NCBI GenBank assembly: GCA_965153455.1
Contig: OZ234494.1
Coordinates: 19,592,001-19,656,000 of the forward strand
Direction of reading: 5' to 3'
DNA: 64,000 nt
DNA from: Sphagnum compactum
Taxonomy: Eukaryota > Bryophyta > Sphagnopsida > Sphagnales
Of the stretch, positions 43,140-54,700 are shown in pieces; the first letter of the stretch is position 1, and each line of letters opens with the position of its first letter. Below the pieces are notes generated by a model. The model worked only from the letters and a program-made list of their open reading frames with translations. It had not been told where the DNA came from and did no database searches. The position numbers and the translations under genes are program-made.

Positions 43140-44060
43140 GGTTTTAAAGAATTATACAAAACTTACCTAAGGGAGCTTGAAATTTCTTAAGTTGGGGGAT
43201 ACTTAAGGATTATTTAGGGCCTACCTAGGAAATTCAAGGAAACACCTAAAGATCTACATAGACCATGAGATACCTAAAAATTACTTAAAGGGTTACATAA
43301 TTACCTCAGGATTATCAAAAGCTTACAAAGGAGATTACATAAAACTTATCTAAAAACTATTTAGGGAGACACCTACAGGCTTTCGTAGGTTATGGGATAT
43401 CTTAAGGGTTACTTAGGAAATTATTTAGGACTTATCATGGAGGCTACCTAGGGGCCTACCTCCTTAGTTATGGGATACCTAAAAATTACTTAGGGGGTAC
43501 ATAAAATCTATTCTCAAGCTAATTAAGATTTTTTAGGTTAGGCAATATTTAGGGATTATTTAAGGGCCCATTAAAAGTTGACTCATAATGCAAAAAGGGG
43601 TTACAAAAGGCCTACATTAGCCCCTATGTAATCCCCTGTGTAAGCTTTTGATAGTCTTTATCTTAAATAGCCCATAACCAAAGTAGACCTTTAGGTGATT
43701 TTAAAGTAGTCCTTAAGTAGCCCTTTAGGTTACTTAGGTATCCCCTAATCAAGGAAGTATTTAATAGTCTCCTAAGTACGCCCCTTGATAGCCCTTAAAT
43801 AATCTCTAGGCAGCCTTTAAGTAGACCCCTATGTAGTCACCCATGTAAGCTTTTCACAATCTTTATCTTAAATAATTAATAAAGTGGATAAATAGGTAGT
43901 AAATATGTAGCCCATATGTAGGTAGGTAGTAAAATACGCCATGGGTAGGTAGGTACAGGTAGTTACCCCATGGGTAAGTAGGTACATAACCCATGCGTAA
44001 GTAGGTAAGTAACCCATAAATAAAGAAGAAGGTAGGTAGTCCTTAACTTAGTGAGCCATG
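43140..44060. repeat. Degenerate TACCTA/TAGGTA-rich stretch
   Basis: The first part repeats ACCTA..GATTACTTAGGG-like phrases at 30-70-bp spacing. The second part is the complementary type, with TAGTCC.TAAGTAG phrases and then GGTAGGTAGGTA runs around 43900-44040. Overall it behaves as a large imperfect inverted arrangement of a short motif. Confidence 0.5.
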
Positions 44061-45578
44061 TACCTAGGTAGTTTCCTAATCTATGTGACCATAACCTAAA
44101 ACACATATCAATATGCAAGTACTTGGCTCAAGCGAAATGCTTTAATAGAAATTTGGTTGCCCCACCTTTTAGCATGCCTCATCACACAATCCTTCATTTG
44201 CATCACCACATTTGATGCCTATAACCTGTTTAAATTGATGCAAGTATGTTGTGACAAACCCAATACTCTTGTCCAATATGTATGTTTTTGCCATTGATTC
44301 CTTGCCCAATTGAGCACAAGCCCTTGGAACATATTCTACCTCCAATAGATGAACCCACATATGCCCAGCTCATCTACCACATGGAACATTTTAAAAATTG
44401 TCACTTTGAAAAAAAAATTCCGGTAACTCCTATTCAACTAGGCTAAAGCATAATTCACACATAGTGTTAAGCTATCAGTGGTAAAAAAGGCTAACACAAA
44501 ATAACTATTTGGAATTTTTTTATAAAGGGATTTGGTGGTAGAAATCATGAAAGTTAACCACACATCATTAGCACTGCTACCTAACATGACATATGTGAAT
44601 GCACCCCAAAATCAAGAAAGTTTAACATTGATTTACCAAGCTTAGCACTAGGTTTGAATCATGATTAAAGATAACTTTGTTACATCTTGTTTCAATGAAG
44701 TTGGCCTTGTTTCAAATGTGGTGGAAAAATCAAAGATAGGCATCCATATCAAACTAAACCAAACATGTCCATCCATTAGTCCCCTCAGGGCTAGTGGCAA
44801 TAATTGTTCTTCATAGAGATCGACTCATTCTCCATAATGTGTTGTTGACCTATTGCACTACAATCCATTGTTTGCACCCATCCTTTACATTGTTCTTTTT
44901 TGGTGTAACAAAGCAAAAAGAAATTCAGTGTCAAATTGCAGACTTGTGGTGGATTGGCCCAGAGTACATACTTACAAGCAAATATGCAATTCCAAGACCT
45001 TAAGATCTTTAACAATCTCCTTACAATAAAAATGCACCACCAGCAATACTGCCATAAGAAAGGGCACAGCTGTGAGAAAAGGGTTGTCCACTACTAAATC
45101 AACAAATACAAAAGAAAATGTGAACTCTGACAAGAAATCGCAGCACTCTGCAATATAACAATGCAAGGTGCAATGGAAAGAGACAGAGAGCTGAAAACAG
45201 TGAGACTTAGCAGCCATACCCAACTGCAATTTCTGACACTGAAGAACCACCACATCTGCCAATTTCTCATTTCCAGTCCTGAGGGCCATGACACTGCATT
45301 GTATTGGAGTTAGGGTCTCTGAAAATTGCAACCCTATGGTTCTAGAAGAATTTATACATGAAAAGAGAAACTCTCGTATCTGTCTCAGGGTCAGAACATT
45401 AAGGGGGAACACAAAAAATAGATCCCTCGAATAGAATTCATGCACCCACGGTCCAAGGAGTGACGAGTGGATGAGTTCTGAATAGCATGAACACCCAGAA
45501 AGAAAAGAGGTTCTGGCAAAGTTTCCCTTGGCACTCGCAGGATGATGATGGATCTTCACATGAAATTCAAAACTTAAG

Positions 45579-46632
45579 TCAGGAATCATCGTGAGATATG
45601 TGACAGTGCCCTGATCGAATTTTAAAAGGTGGAAACGGATCTACAGAAAGCCCTTCAAAAACTAGCAGTTGATCCAGTAGTCCATATTTCTCTTCTTGCA
45701 ACTTCTTTACTTCAGCCATTAAGGCCTCATTCTTCTCCTGCAGCTTCTTGACTTCGGCATCTGCAGATTCAAGTTCCTCTGCAACAAGGACACTCTCTTC
45801 TTGCAATGCCTTATACTTTTGGCGCAGTGCTTGATAGTTTTGCATGATCATCTCATTGTCAAGTGCTGCTAAATCCTGGTTTGATGCAACTAGTCCTTTC
45901 TTCACTGCCTTCTTTGTCACCCCTTGTAATCTGTGTTGATGATCAGTCTGGCGCACAGCTCCTCCTCCTCCTCCTCCTTTGCTTATCCTGGCCTTCTGGA
46001 AAAGCATATAAGATTGGCTGCTTCAGAACCATGATAGTCAACACCAACAACACTGGTACAATACAAACCCTTATATGCTCCGCTCTCTCTCAAACCCTAG
46101 AATCTGAAACCCCATGCCTGGCATCCTGCAAACAAAAGAACGAACTTTCGTATTTGCAAAATAAAAACAATCTCCTGAGAATTATTATCCTCATGCACCA
46201 CAATCATGACCACTTCCACCGTCCACAAAGACATCAGATGATGCATGACCCACGAAATGCTTGACTCTCTCAAACCCTAGAATCTGAAATCCCATGCCTG
46301 GCATCCTGCAAACAAAAGAACGAACTTTTGAATTTGCAAAACAAAAGTAATCGCCTGAGAATTATTATCCTCGTGCACCAGGATCATGATCATTTCCGCC
46401 CTCCACAAAAGACATCAGATGGCGTGTGACCCAATGAAATGCTTTTTTGACCTAATTTGTTTTTCCCGGGGCGCTGCAATGGAAGAGAAGACATCACCTT
46501 AGAAGGAGAGGCATTCTGCAAATATTCATTACGGCTCGGCGATTCTCGTTTCTTTGCTGCTGGCTTCCTCTGAGACTTAGGTTTCAGGAATCCCATTCCC
46601 TTACCACCACCATAGCCACCATCACCATCCAT
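45579..46632 (-). CDS. Unknown basic coiled-coil protein
   Basis: I do not recognise the family. Exon 1 runs from the ATG at 46632 to about 46414 and is Gly- and Lys-rich (MDGDGGYGGGKGMGFL, QRKPAAKKRESPSR). The last exon is clear: acceptor TTTTCCAG, 45995 down to the stop at 45579, starting KARISKGGGGGG and then about 70 residues of heptad coiled coil (MQNYQALRQKYKALQEES, EELESADAEVKKLQEKNEAL, EEKYGLLDQLLVFEGL). Between them, 30-nt in-phase candidate exons (DARHGISDSR and DARHGVSDSR) sit at 46305-46276 and 46125-46096 in two copies of a 180-bp duplication. Expected length is about 220-230 aa. The exon 1 donor (GAT|GTCTTT assumed) and use of the small exons are uncertain; the gene itself is fairly secure. 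Confidence 0.7.
46085..46444. repeat. 180-bp tandem duplication inside the coiled-coil gene
   Basis: Bases 46085-46264 and 46265-46444 align in register at exactly 180 bp with about 85-90% identity by eye and a single-base indel. Each copy holds the 3' part of exon 1, intron sequence, a TTTGCAG acceptor and a 30-nt candidate exon. Confidence 0.9.
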
Positions 46633-47017
46633 GCTTCTGTTTCTCTGTGTCGCCTTCTTCCGCTCCAACAAAACAACACCATACAGAAATTTGTTGAACC
46701 CTAACTAAACTCCCCACCTGTTGTCACCCACAAACATTCGTCCAAACAAAAGCAAAAGAAGAACAAAGTGCACAACAAACTGTGCTAAAACTCTGTCTGT
46801 AAGTAAGTAGCAGTTAGTTCACTCAAGACAACTGAAAAAACAAATTCAGAGCACCAAATCCAGCAAACCCATTGGCCTGGAAAAACAAGGCATCACAAAC
46901 ACGCTGGCCCTGCCAAGAGCTAACATGTTGTACATCTACGTACTGTGTCCACACTCCGAACACCAAAAAAAATCCGTTCCAATCTAAACAGTCTAAACAC
47001 TTTCACCAAAGAAACCG
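46633..47017 (-). promoter_or_regulatory. Presumed 5' leader and promoter of the coiled-coil gene
   Basis: This sequence lies directly upstream of the minus-strand ATG. No exon is supported here. It is bounded upstream by a 52-bp tandem array. Confidence 0.4.
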
Positions 47018-47252
47018 GTTCACCTAATGTGAAACTTCCAAAAGAAACCTGTTCACCTAATGTGAAACCGGTTCTAATAAGGTAAAACTTCCAAAAGAAA
47101 CCTGTTCACCTAATGTGAAACCGGTTCTAATAAGGTAAAACTTCCAAACGAAACCTGTTCACCTAATGTGAAACCGATTTTAATAAGGTAAAACTTCCAA
47201 AAGAAACTGTTCACCTAATGTGAAACCGGTTCTAATAAGGTAAAACTTCCAG
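47018..47252. repeat. 52-bp tandem repeat, 4.5 copies
   Basis: Units carry GTTCACCTAATGTGAAACCGG, TTCTAATAAGGTAAAACTTCC and AAAAGAAACCT. GTTCACC starts at 47018, 47052, 47104, 47157 and 47209, so the first unit is a shortened 34-bp copy and the others are 52-53 bp. Copies are nearly identical, implying recent expansion. Confidence 0.95.
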
Positions 47253-47869
47253 AAGTTGGATGGAATACGATAGTCCCTGTTCCTGTGGGGGCAGGGCCCA
47301 ACAGTCTTCGGGCCTACAACACAACCCTATTCTGCTGAACATTGCAAAAAGTGATCCATTTCTAGCATTTCCAATGGTCTTTTTAGACCCACTTCACACT
47401 AGGAGTCAGGGCCCACAATTCTTGGGGCCAACTTTGAGCATTTTTGGGTCGCAAATTGGCCCAAAGTTACTAATAAATGCTAGCACATTGACGTCAGGAT
47501 ATTAATAAATAAATGCTGGAACATTTGGCCCCAAGGGTTGCAAATTGGCCTCCCAAATTTGATGGTAGGTTTCCTTTTTTTCAGCCTTGGGGCCAATACA
47601 AGGTCATATAGTTCAGCATTTATTAGTACTTGGGGCAGATTGAAAAGTTTTTTTTAATTTCAGCCTTGACTCCTAGTGTAAAGCCCTTGGGGCTGATTTC
47701 AACTTTTGCACCAATAGGAATGCTGGATTTGGTTTGGACATTAGCGCTGACTCCTAGTGTAAAGCAGGCCTTATTCAACTTCTCACAAACCTACCAAACC
47801 TTATTACACATTTAATTATTAGTTCACTCAAGATAACTAAGAAAAAAAAATTCAAAACACCAAAAATCC

Positions 47870-48140
47870 AACAATTTTGTTGGATCATAAAAAAAAAATC
47901 TCCCTTGTTCCCAATGTGTTCTCATCATGTTCCCATGGGATTCCCAAACAAAATCCCAATAGCACCTCACTTCTATCCCATATGGTTTGCCCAAAGTTCT
48001 ACTCTCATGTACATAAACTGAAAAGGTCATTGAGGGGAGCACATTTGATTCTCTTTTGCAAACGGTGGTCCAAAGAGGTCCTATTAGGGAGTGCCCAATG
48101 TGCCCAAAAAAATTGGGTGATGGGCCAATCAATGTGGATC
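47870..48140 (-). repeat. Dispersed repeat, reverse copy
   Basis: Read on the minus strand it gives GGGCAAACCATATGGGATAG, AAGTGAGGTGCTATTGGGA and ACACATTGGGAAC, matching the forward copy at 42412-42760. Confidence 0.7.
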
Positions 48141-49374
48141 CTTCAAAAAAGAAAATAAAATGTAAACACACCCATGAACTAATTAACATGTCAATAAGTC
48201 GAAGAGCACTTGTCTTTTGAATCTTTACTTCCCTCCTAGTGACCACTTAGGCTGATTTGGCACCATATTACCAAATAATGTACTAAAAATGATGTCATGT
48301 TGTCACTAGGATCAAAAAGAGACCTATTTTTTCTTAGGGTTCACCTTTTGATTACCCATATCATGAATAGCACAGAATTAAGGTGCACATGAGCTTGGAC
48401 CCACAAAAGCTGGGATGCCTCGGAGTATTGAGTTACAAGGGTTTACAAGTGCACTCCATTATGACCTTAGGAGACTCTATAGCTATTTGTGAGTATTTAA
48501 TTCTTATCATATTTGTGATGAGAATCTTTGCATGTCAGTATTTTCAATATTAGGTTAACATTTGCTAAGGATGCAAAAAAAGTAAGAGGGCTATGCTCCA
48601 ATCATACTCGTATAGTCCCATCAAACACTAAAAATGGGTTTTCAATTCTGAAGTTGTATGTGTATAGTTGATAGCTTTATGTGTAAGATATTATTTCAGT
48701 TATTTTCTTGAGTTTTAAATTGAATTTATTTCAAGACATTTGTTATGTACAAATGTCGTCAATATCTCAATTTAGTGTTCTAAGGATGAGGACGGATATC
48801 TTCTTATTGTTACGATATTTAGAATGTCCACCTTTGAGAGTATTGAAAGAAGTTTTGTTCAACATATTGTCAATTGTTGAATTTGTTAATGCAAATAGCA
48901 AATGATGCCTATAAATATGTACCAATTGCTATGCATTTGAATAAAATGCTTAATGTTTTGCAAACAAATCCTTATGTATTTTTTACATGCCTCAAAATCC
49001 AAAAATCCAAAAATTCAAACAAGCATGTCCTACAAACTTGGATTTTCTTTGGGGGGCACGTGATCGAAAACCAAAGTAGGTGCTTGTGTAGAAACAACAT
49101 CGGAAGTCTTCAAATGTCAATTTACCAATCGGTAGAGACCAAAGTTAGAGAAAGAGGAATTTTATTTTATTTTATTTGGCTTTTACTTAATTTTTAACAA
49201 GAGGAATCAGGATTGGTTTTGTTTTTTGTTTTTTTTAACAAATAAATACCTTAACCTTGAAAGATTATTTCAAGAGGAAATACAATAATAGTCTCTAACA
49301 TGATAAGTATTGTATCAAAATATTCATTCACATTGCACCATGTGTCCCTCTAGTACCTACCATATGAGCAAGTT

Positions 49375-49517
49375 CACCCATTTTGGCATTTTCCATTTTG
49401 TTAGACTACACATCAAATTTGGAACCTAAAGAGACTCTCCAAGTGCACCCATTTTGGCATTTTCCATTTTGTTAGACTACAAATCAAATTTGGAACCTAG
49501 AGAGACTCTCCAAGTGC
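49375..49517 (+). repeat. Two-copy 71-bp tandem repeat
   Basis: CACCCATTTTGGCATTTTCC begins at 49375 and again at 49446. Both copies run through TTGTTAGACTAC and GGAACCTA to GAGACTCTCCAAGTGC with only two or three differences. Confidence 0.95.
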
Positions 49518-50238
49518 TAGATTGCTTTTTAAAAGAAAAAGACAAAATGTTGCGGCATCGAGTCTAGGCTAATCCAACAAGTATAGACAAAGTTGGGGCA
49601 TCAAGTCTATTCCAACCATTATAGACAAATGGAAGTTAGAGGAATCTAATATAAGGAGGTGCCACAACTCTTGCGTGTCTTATTTGTTTTGTATGCGGTC
49701 TTTATTTTTTATTTCTTTAATTCTTTAATATAAATCATTTCTAATTTTATTTTTGTGATATCAAAAACTTGGCAATTTTTTCCTTGGAGAAAAAAAAAAG
49801 TGCTCAATTTAATACTAGGAAAATACATTATCCAAAAAAATTCCCTCTTTTTTTTTGTCAAGATAACAATGAAATTTGTCTAAAAAGAATCTTTGATTAC
49901 TTCTTTTTGAATGTCACACAAAAAAAACAAATTCTTTTTATTTGGGAATTTATCAACTTTGTTTATATGAGGTGCATCATAAATGCAAGACACTTCCACA
50001 TCACGATTACAAAGGTTTTGTTTAAATGCATTTTCTTGTTCATAGTTGTATTTTCAGGTAAACTTAGAGGAACACAAAAATGGTATTCACATCCTTGGAA
50101 AGAATGCATGAAGAAAAAATCAGAAGGGCTTGTTTTGTATTTTACTATTAATGATTGAGAATCCTCTTGTGCCTTGTGTAGTTCTCAATACAAAGATTAT
50201 AAACTTCTACAGCAATAGATGTAAAACCAAATCAACAA

Positions 50239-50444
50239 GAGCATCTCCATGTTTACTAGTTTTAAGATATTACAATGATGTCTTTAACCCAAGTTTTGTT
50301 TTGAGAAGCCATGTTCATAAAGGAGGGAAACATATGAATGGGATTCAAACAAAATTGGTTACCAATACAATTTTTAAAGAAAACATTGTATTTCATCCAA
50401 AGTACAGTGTATAGGCCATTATATTGCTGGAGTTGAAGATGCTC
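50239..50444. mobile_element. Possible small MITE sharing GAGCATCTCC ends
   Basis: The left end GAGCATCTCCATG and the reverse complement of the right end, GAGCATCTTCAAC, resemble each other and the left end of the element at 10189. No matching target duplication is visible (CAA against TCA), and the inverted repeat is short, so this is tentative. Confidence 0.4.
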
Positions 50445-51750
50445 TCATACCTTGAACATATGAATAAACCTACCTTTCTGGAGGTATGGTGATGGTCCTT
50501 TCAAAGAGTGCAGATCACCATCCTGATGGATCCCAATTACAGGTTGATATTTTGCTCGATGCAATGAATGGTGTCTTCGTTGCCTGAGTGAACCAAGAGC
50601 CATCAGAACACCACCATGAGGGACAGATGTTAGGTGGACAGGAAACACTTTTCTAGCAGTTCTAGCTAACCTAGTTTTTCCATAGCTGTTTTTTACTATG
50701 TACGTTCTAACAACACACTAGTCCTTACCTATGTCCTAAGGTCCTAACCATGTATGTACATGCATCTAATCACCAAGTACCTACCTTACTACTATCCTAC
50801 CTACCTACCTCCAGGACCTATCCTACAATTACCATCACTGTCCTACCAATAACATCACTCTCCACTGACTTCTACATCTCCTGACAGTTTGACATATGAT
50901 ACCATGCGCAATTACCTGATGTCTAACTCTATAAACATCAATCTATGGAGTTGGGGGTCATATTTCTGAAAGTAATCTGAAAGCCTGGCCATGGTTCTAG
51001 CACACTCTAACGGAAGAACATAATAGAAAAAGTTTTAAAGATTTCCTAACTCAAGCTATAACCAATATGTGAGCTTTCTCTCAACCAGAAGATACCAGAG
51101 AGATTTGCAAAAGCAAATCTGGACACTGTCTCAACTCACTGCTGCAGTTGCATACAAATCTGCTCCTGTACATTTCTGAACCTCCAAACACTTCAGCTTG
51201 TACCTATTGTGCGACTTCCCAAACCATATTAGCTCCTCAAAATCCACTGATGAGGAAACATGCTACTGATTTCATTCCAAATTCCCCAAAGCCTACATTC
51301 CTGCACCAATGCTTGACAAGTAGAAGTCAGAAGTACGAATATGCCAGAGTTAACTGTAGTAAAAGCATCAGTCAAAACTGTTGTTAGATAAAGTGGATGA
51401 CAACAAACCAAAATATATATCATCGCCATAATTAAATTATTCGGAAACAGCCTAATCCAGGTTGTCAATCCTCCATGACATTCTAATCTCATTCTTGTAC
51501 ATGCTCAATTACAGAAATTGAGTGTCTAACCAAAGTTCCCATAATGGGTTGTATACATCTGTGAAGGAAAGATTGAGCTCAATGTTTTCAACTTGTATTG
51601 AGACCCTAAGACTTGGTTACTGCTGAAGTTGCCGAGCTCACACACATCAGCTTGCTTCTATCAAGTGTCATCAAATATATTTGAGTAAGAAGAGAACAGT
51701 CTGCATGGAAAAGCTGGGAGAGCAGAAAACCCCTGGAAAATACAACTGTG

Positions 51751-54700
51751 TCACTGACCCCACAGGCAGCGGCGTAGGGAAGTTGACATTTGGATGACTT
51801 CATTAGGATGCTGTAAAACTAGGCATACTCCAGCACAGGCCACTGTCACACTTGCCACCACAGCCATCACACGATATGTGCCCCAGCGCTGGTTACAACT
51901 CCCTCTCTGTCTTCGCTTTGCTAGTAGTGGCACAAGAGCATCCCTGCCCTTGGGAAGTATAACATGTGTATCCTTCTCACCATATTTCTGGCCCATAAAA
52001 CATGGAAAAAGTCATGTTAGTGTCTGAAACATTATGATAGAAACCTCCACCCTTAGTTGGGCTTTCTGCTGATGTCTGTGCAAAGAAATTGTGAATAGTG
52101 ATAATGCAAGGAAGTCTGCTGTCAAACAAAAGCCAGAAATCACATAGCTCCAATACATACCCCACTCTTCCTAAAAGTGGGAAGAAGGTGACCGTCATCC
52201 CATTCCAAATCCATCGCTGGAAGGACTGTTAGTCCTTGTGTATCCATGTTTCTCCCCCACCAAAATGTTTTATCCCCACATGTCTGATCCATGTCATCAA
52301 CGCTCAGAACCTCAGACAGCATGCCTTTCCTCCCAGCTACTTGCAAAAGATACTCCGCTAGCCTAACCCATCCACAAGCTTTTGCAAACAGGAAAAGATC
52401 CTGTAATCTGCTACAGGCTCCATAATCCTGGCAGGAAGAATCTCTCAGCATCCAGCACAAATCAAAAACCAGATCCTGTTCACATCCCCTACTGGCTTCC
52501 AGATCCAATCTTTCCAATGCAGAGCACAAATCTCTGTCCCCTACCAGCACAGTCATAGAATTACTAGTCCTTCCCTCGTTCTCCACCTGATCACCAACCA
52601 CAAAGTTATTTTGACCAATTTGATCACCAGAAAAGAGCAGAATCCCACTTAGTATATAGTACTGCTAGACCCCAAGTTAGTGCCACCAAGATAGATTTCT
52701 ACTGTTGCAGAGAAGGCAGACTAGACCACAGATGCATTTCCTAATATCAAGATTGTCAACAACAAACCATTGATCTGATTGCAGGGAGAACTCCATGACA
52801 GGTAACAACACAGCAAGAATGAGTGTGATCATAACCTTCTGAGTGTCACTCACATATCTATGAAATTGCAGAGAAATCTCCACAACAACAGTTTTAAGGT
52901 AACATGACAACAAGTGCAGTCATAAACTCATGACTGTCTCTCACAAAGCATTCGACCATCACCTTAGTCATGAATGGCCATGACTAGCTGCCATTTCTCC
53001 CCACTGACTTCCACCAACAGTGTGTGCAGATGACTATACAACTATTTGCTCAATACTTATGGCAAATGATTGTACACAACTGTGCATCCTGAGTTTATGT
53101 GACACTTCCAGAATTTCAGTTGACTCCAACAATAAAGATACAAGCTTGCATATTCAACATTGTCTCAGCTGATCACATACCTCAATGAAAACTGGTCCAA
53201 CCTGAGAGTGATTCAAAGCAGGAACAATGATCTGGCACTTGTCCAGCTTGTTTCCATGTTGTGATTGCACAACACAAACATCTAAATATTTCCCACCAGT
53301 AGAAACCAGCAACCTGCAGCCAACCACAACTATGATACCAAATTCTGTCTTGTATTTTCTGTTGCTCCAGTAAAACCATGCTTATGAAATTGCAAAGAAA
53401 CGCTACAAAAACCGTAGATAGGTAACCATTGTGTCAGTTCCAGCCAAAATAAAACAAGCATGACAAGGAGCACCCATATAACCTTGTGATTGTTGCCCAC
53501 AAAGTACCTGAGCATCATCTTCACATGAATGGCTGTGACTAGCCACATTTTCTATTACTTCACTGAAATCAATACACCTGTCAGAGCAGCTGGAAGGATT
53601 AACAAGAAATTTTCAAGTCACCTTGTGTTTGGCTGTAGTAGGTTGTGTCCGAAGACAGTAAGGTGTCCTTCAATGCCAGCCTCAAAACAAATGGGTTGCA
53701 CAGAGTGCAGAACAGGCATACAAGGCATACATTCGTCCTTTCCACCACTCCTATTCACCACCTGCCCTGTGACAACAAGCAAAAACTTCAACAACTATCC
53801 TGTATGAAAACCTTACTGTATTTATCTGTACAGAAACCAGAATATGCGGATGAGACAGAAAGGAGATCGGTCCTCACCATCCTCAAAGTGCACAGTTTCC
53901 TGACCCAGTTTTGCTTTGAAATAGCCTCGATCCCAAAAACCTGCCACACTCTGTGAACCCTGAACCAGCTTTGTAACTGCACCAGCCCAGTCCGCATAGA
54001 GCTTCACCAACACATCCCAAGTTTAGTTAAACATGGGATGATAGACAGTCAACCCAATGGTGGATACACAAGTGTCAGCAACAACAACTCAGATGACAAC
54101 AAAAAAGATATGTGCAAACTACCTTGTCCCACATTGACTGTGGCATTGCAATGAAGAGAGTCAGGATTGTACATCCTGATCGTATGTAACCTTCCAACTC
54201 CACAGGCATGTTTGATAGCCACTGAAGAATCTGTACATGCACAATCCAGTTTTTCAAACCTGACACATGAATTTCCATAGCACTCTCTATTTTCACCTAA
54301 TCAGGATTCCTTTCACAACTTGCAGAGCCAGAGCACAGAGCCTAATCTTGCATGCAAAAAAGTTTTTGTTGTGGTTGCTAGAATTTCACAACCGGTGACA
54401 TGTAGGTCTGTACCTGCTGTCTCAAGTTTCGAGGGAAATCACCAGGGTTCCAGTCATAGAGCTTGAATGAAATCCGACCTGATGGATACTGGACAATATG
54501 CAAGCATGCATAAGAACCAGGCACACTAGAACCAAAAGACTAACAACACGTAATTAGCAGAATTAGGTGTCTAGAGTAGAATTAGATGCCTGTAGCAGAA
54601 TGGAATGCTCACCCGAGATGTGTAAGTGCTAGAGTGATCTAACTCCCTTGAGGAGATCCTGGGTTGTAAATCAGATGTAAGTGGCAGGCCATCAACCTCA

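Larger units (their letters stand above)
34541..45000. other. Long repeat-bearing intergenic region
   Basis: No exon could be supported here. Contents worth noting are a MITE-like element at 35951-36189 with a related inverted end near 39594-39635, a 31-bp duplication with CACA tracts near 38510-38580, an AAATC pentamer run near 40753-40778, a ~64-bp tandem repeat at 41757-41900, a poly-C run near 42266-42276, a dispersed repeat at 42412-42760, and a CCTA/TAGG-rich degenerate stretch at about 43140-44060. Confidence 0.55.
47253..51750. other. Intergenic region between the coiled-coil gene and SPL7
   Basis: The side nearest 51750 is SPL7 3' UTR and flank. Contents include an inverted copy of the dispersed repeat at about 47870-48140, a two-copy 71-bp tandem repeat at 49375-49517, and a small MITE-like element at 50239-50444. 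A 67-codon minus-strand open frame at 50445-50648 was not supported as an extra SPL7 exon. Confidence 0.5.

Noticed and set aside
50445-50648. Possible twelfth SPL7 exon on the minus strand
   Set aside because: Exon 11 already supplies the hydrophobic C-terminus and a stop, and total length matches the family without it.
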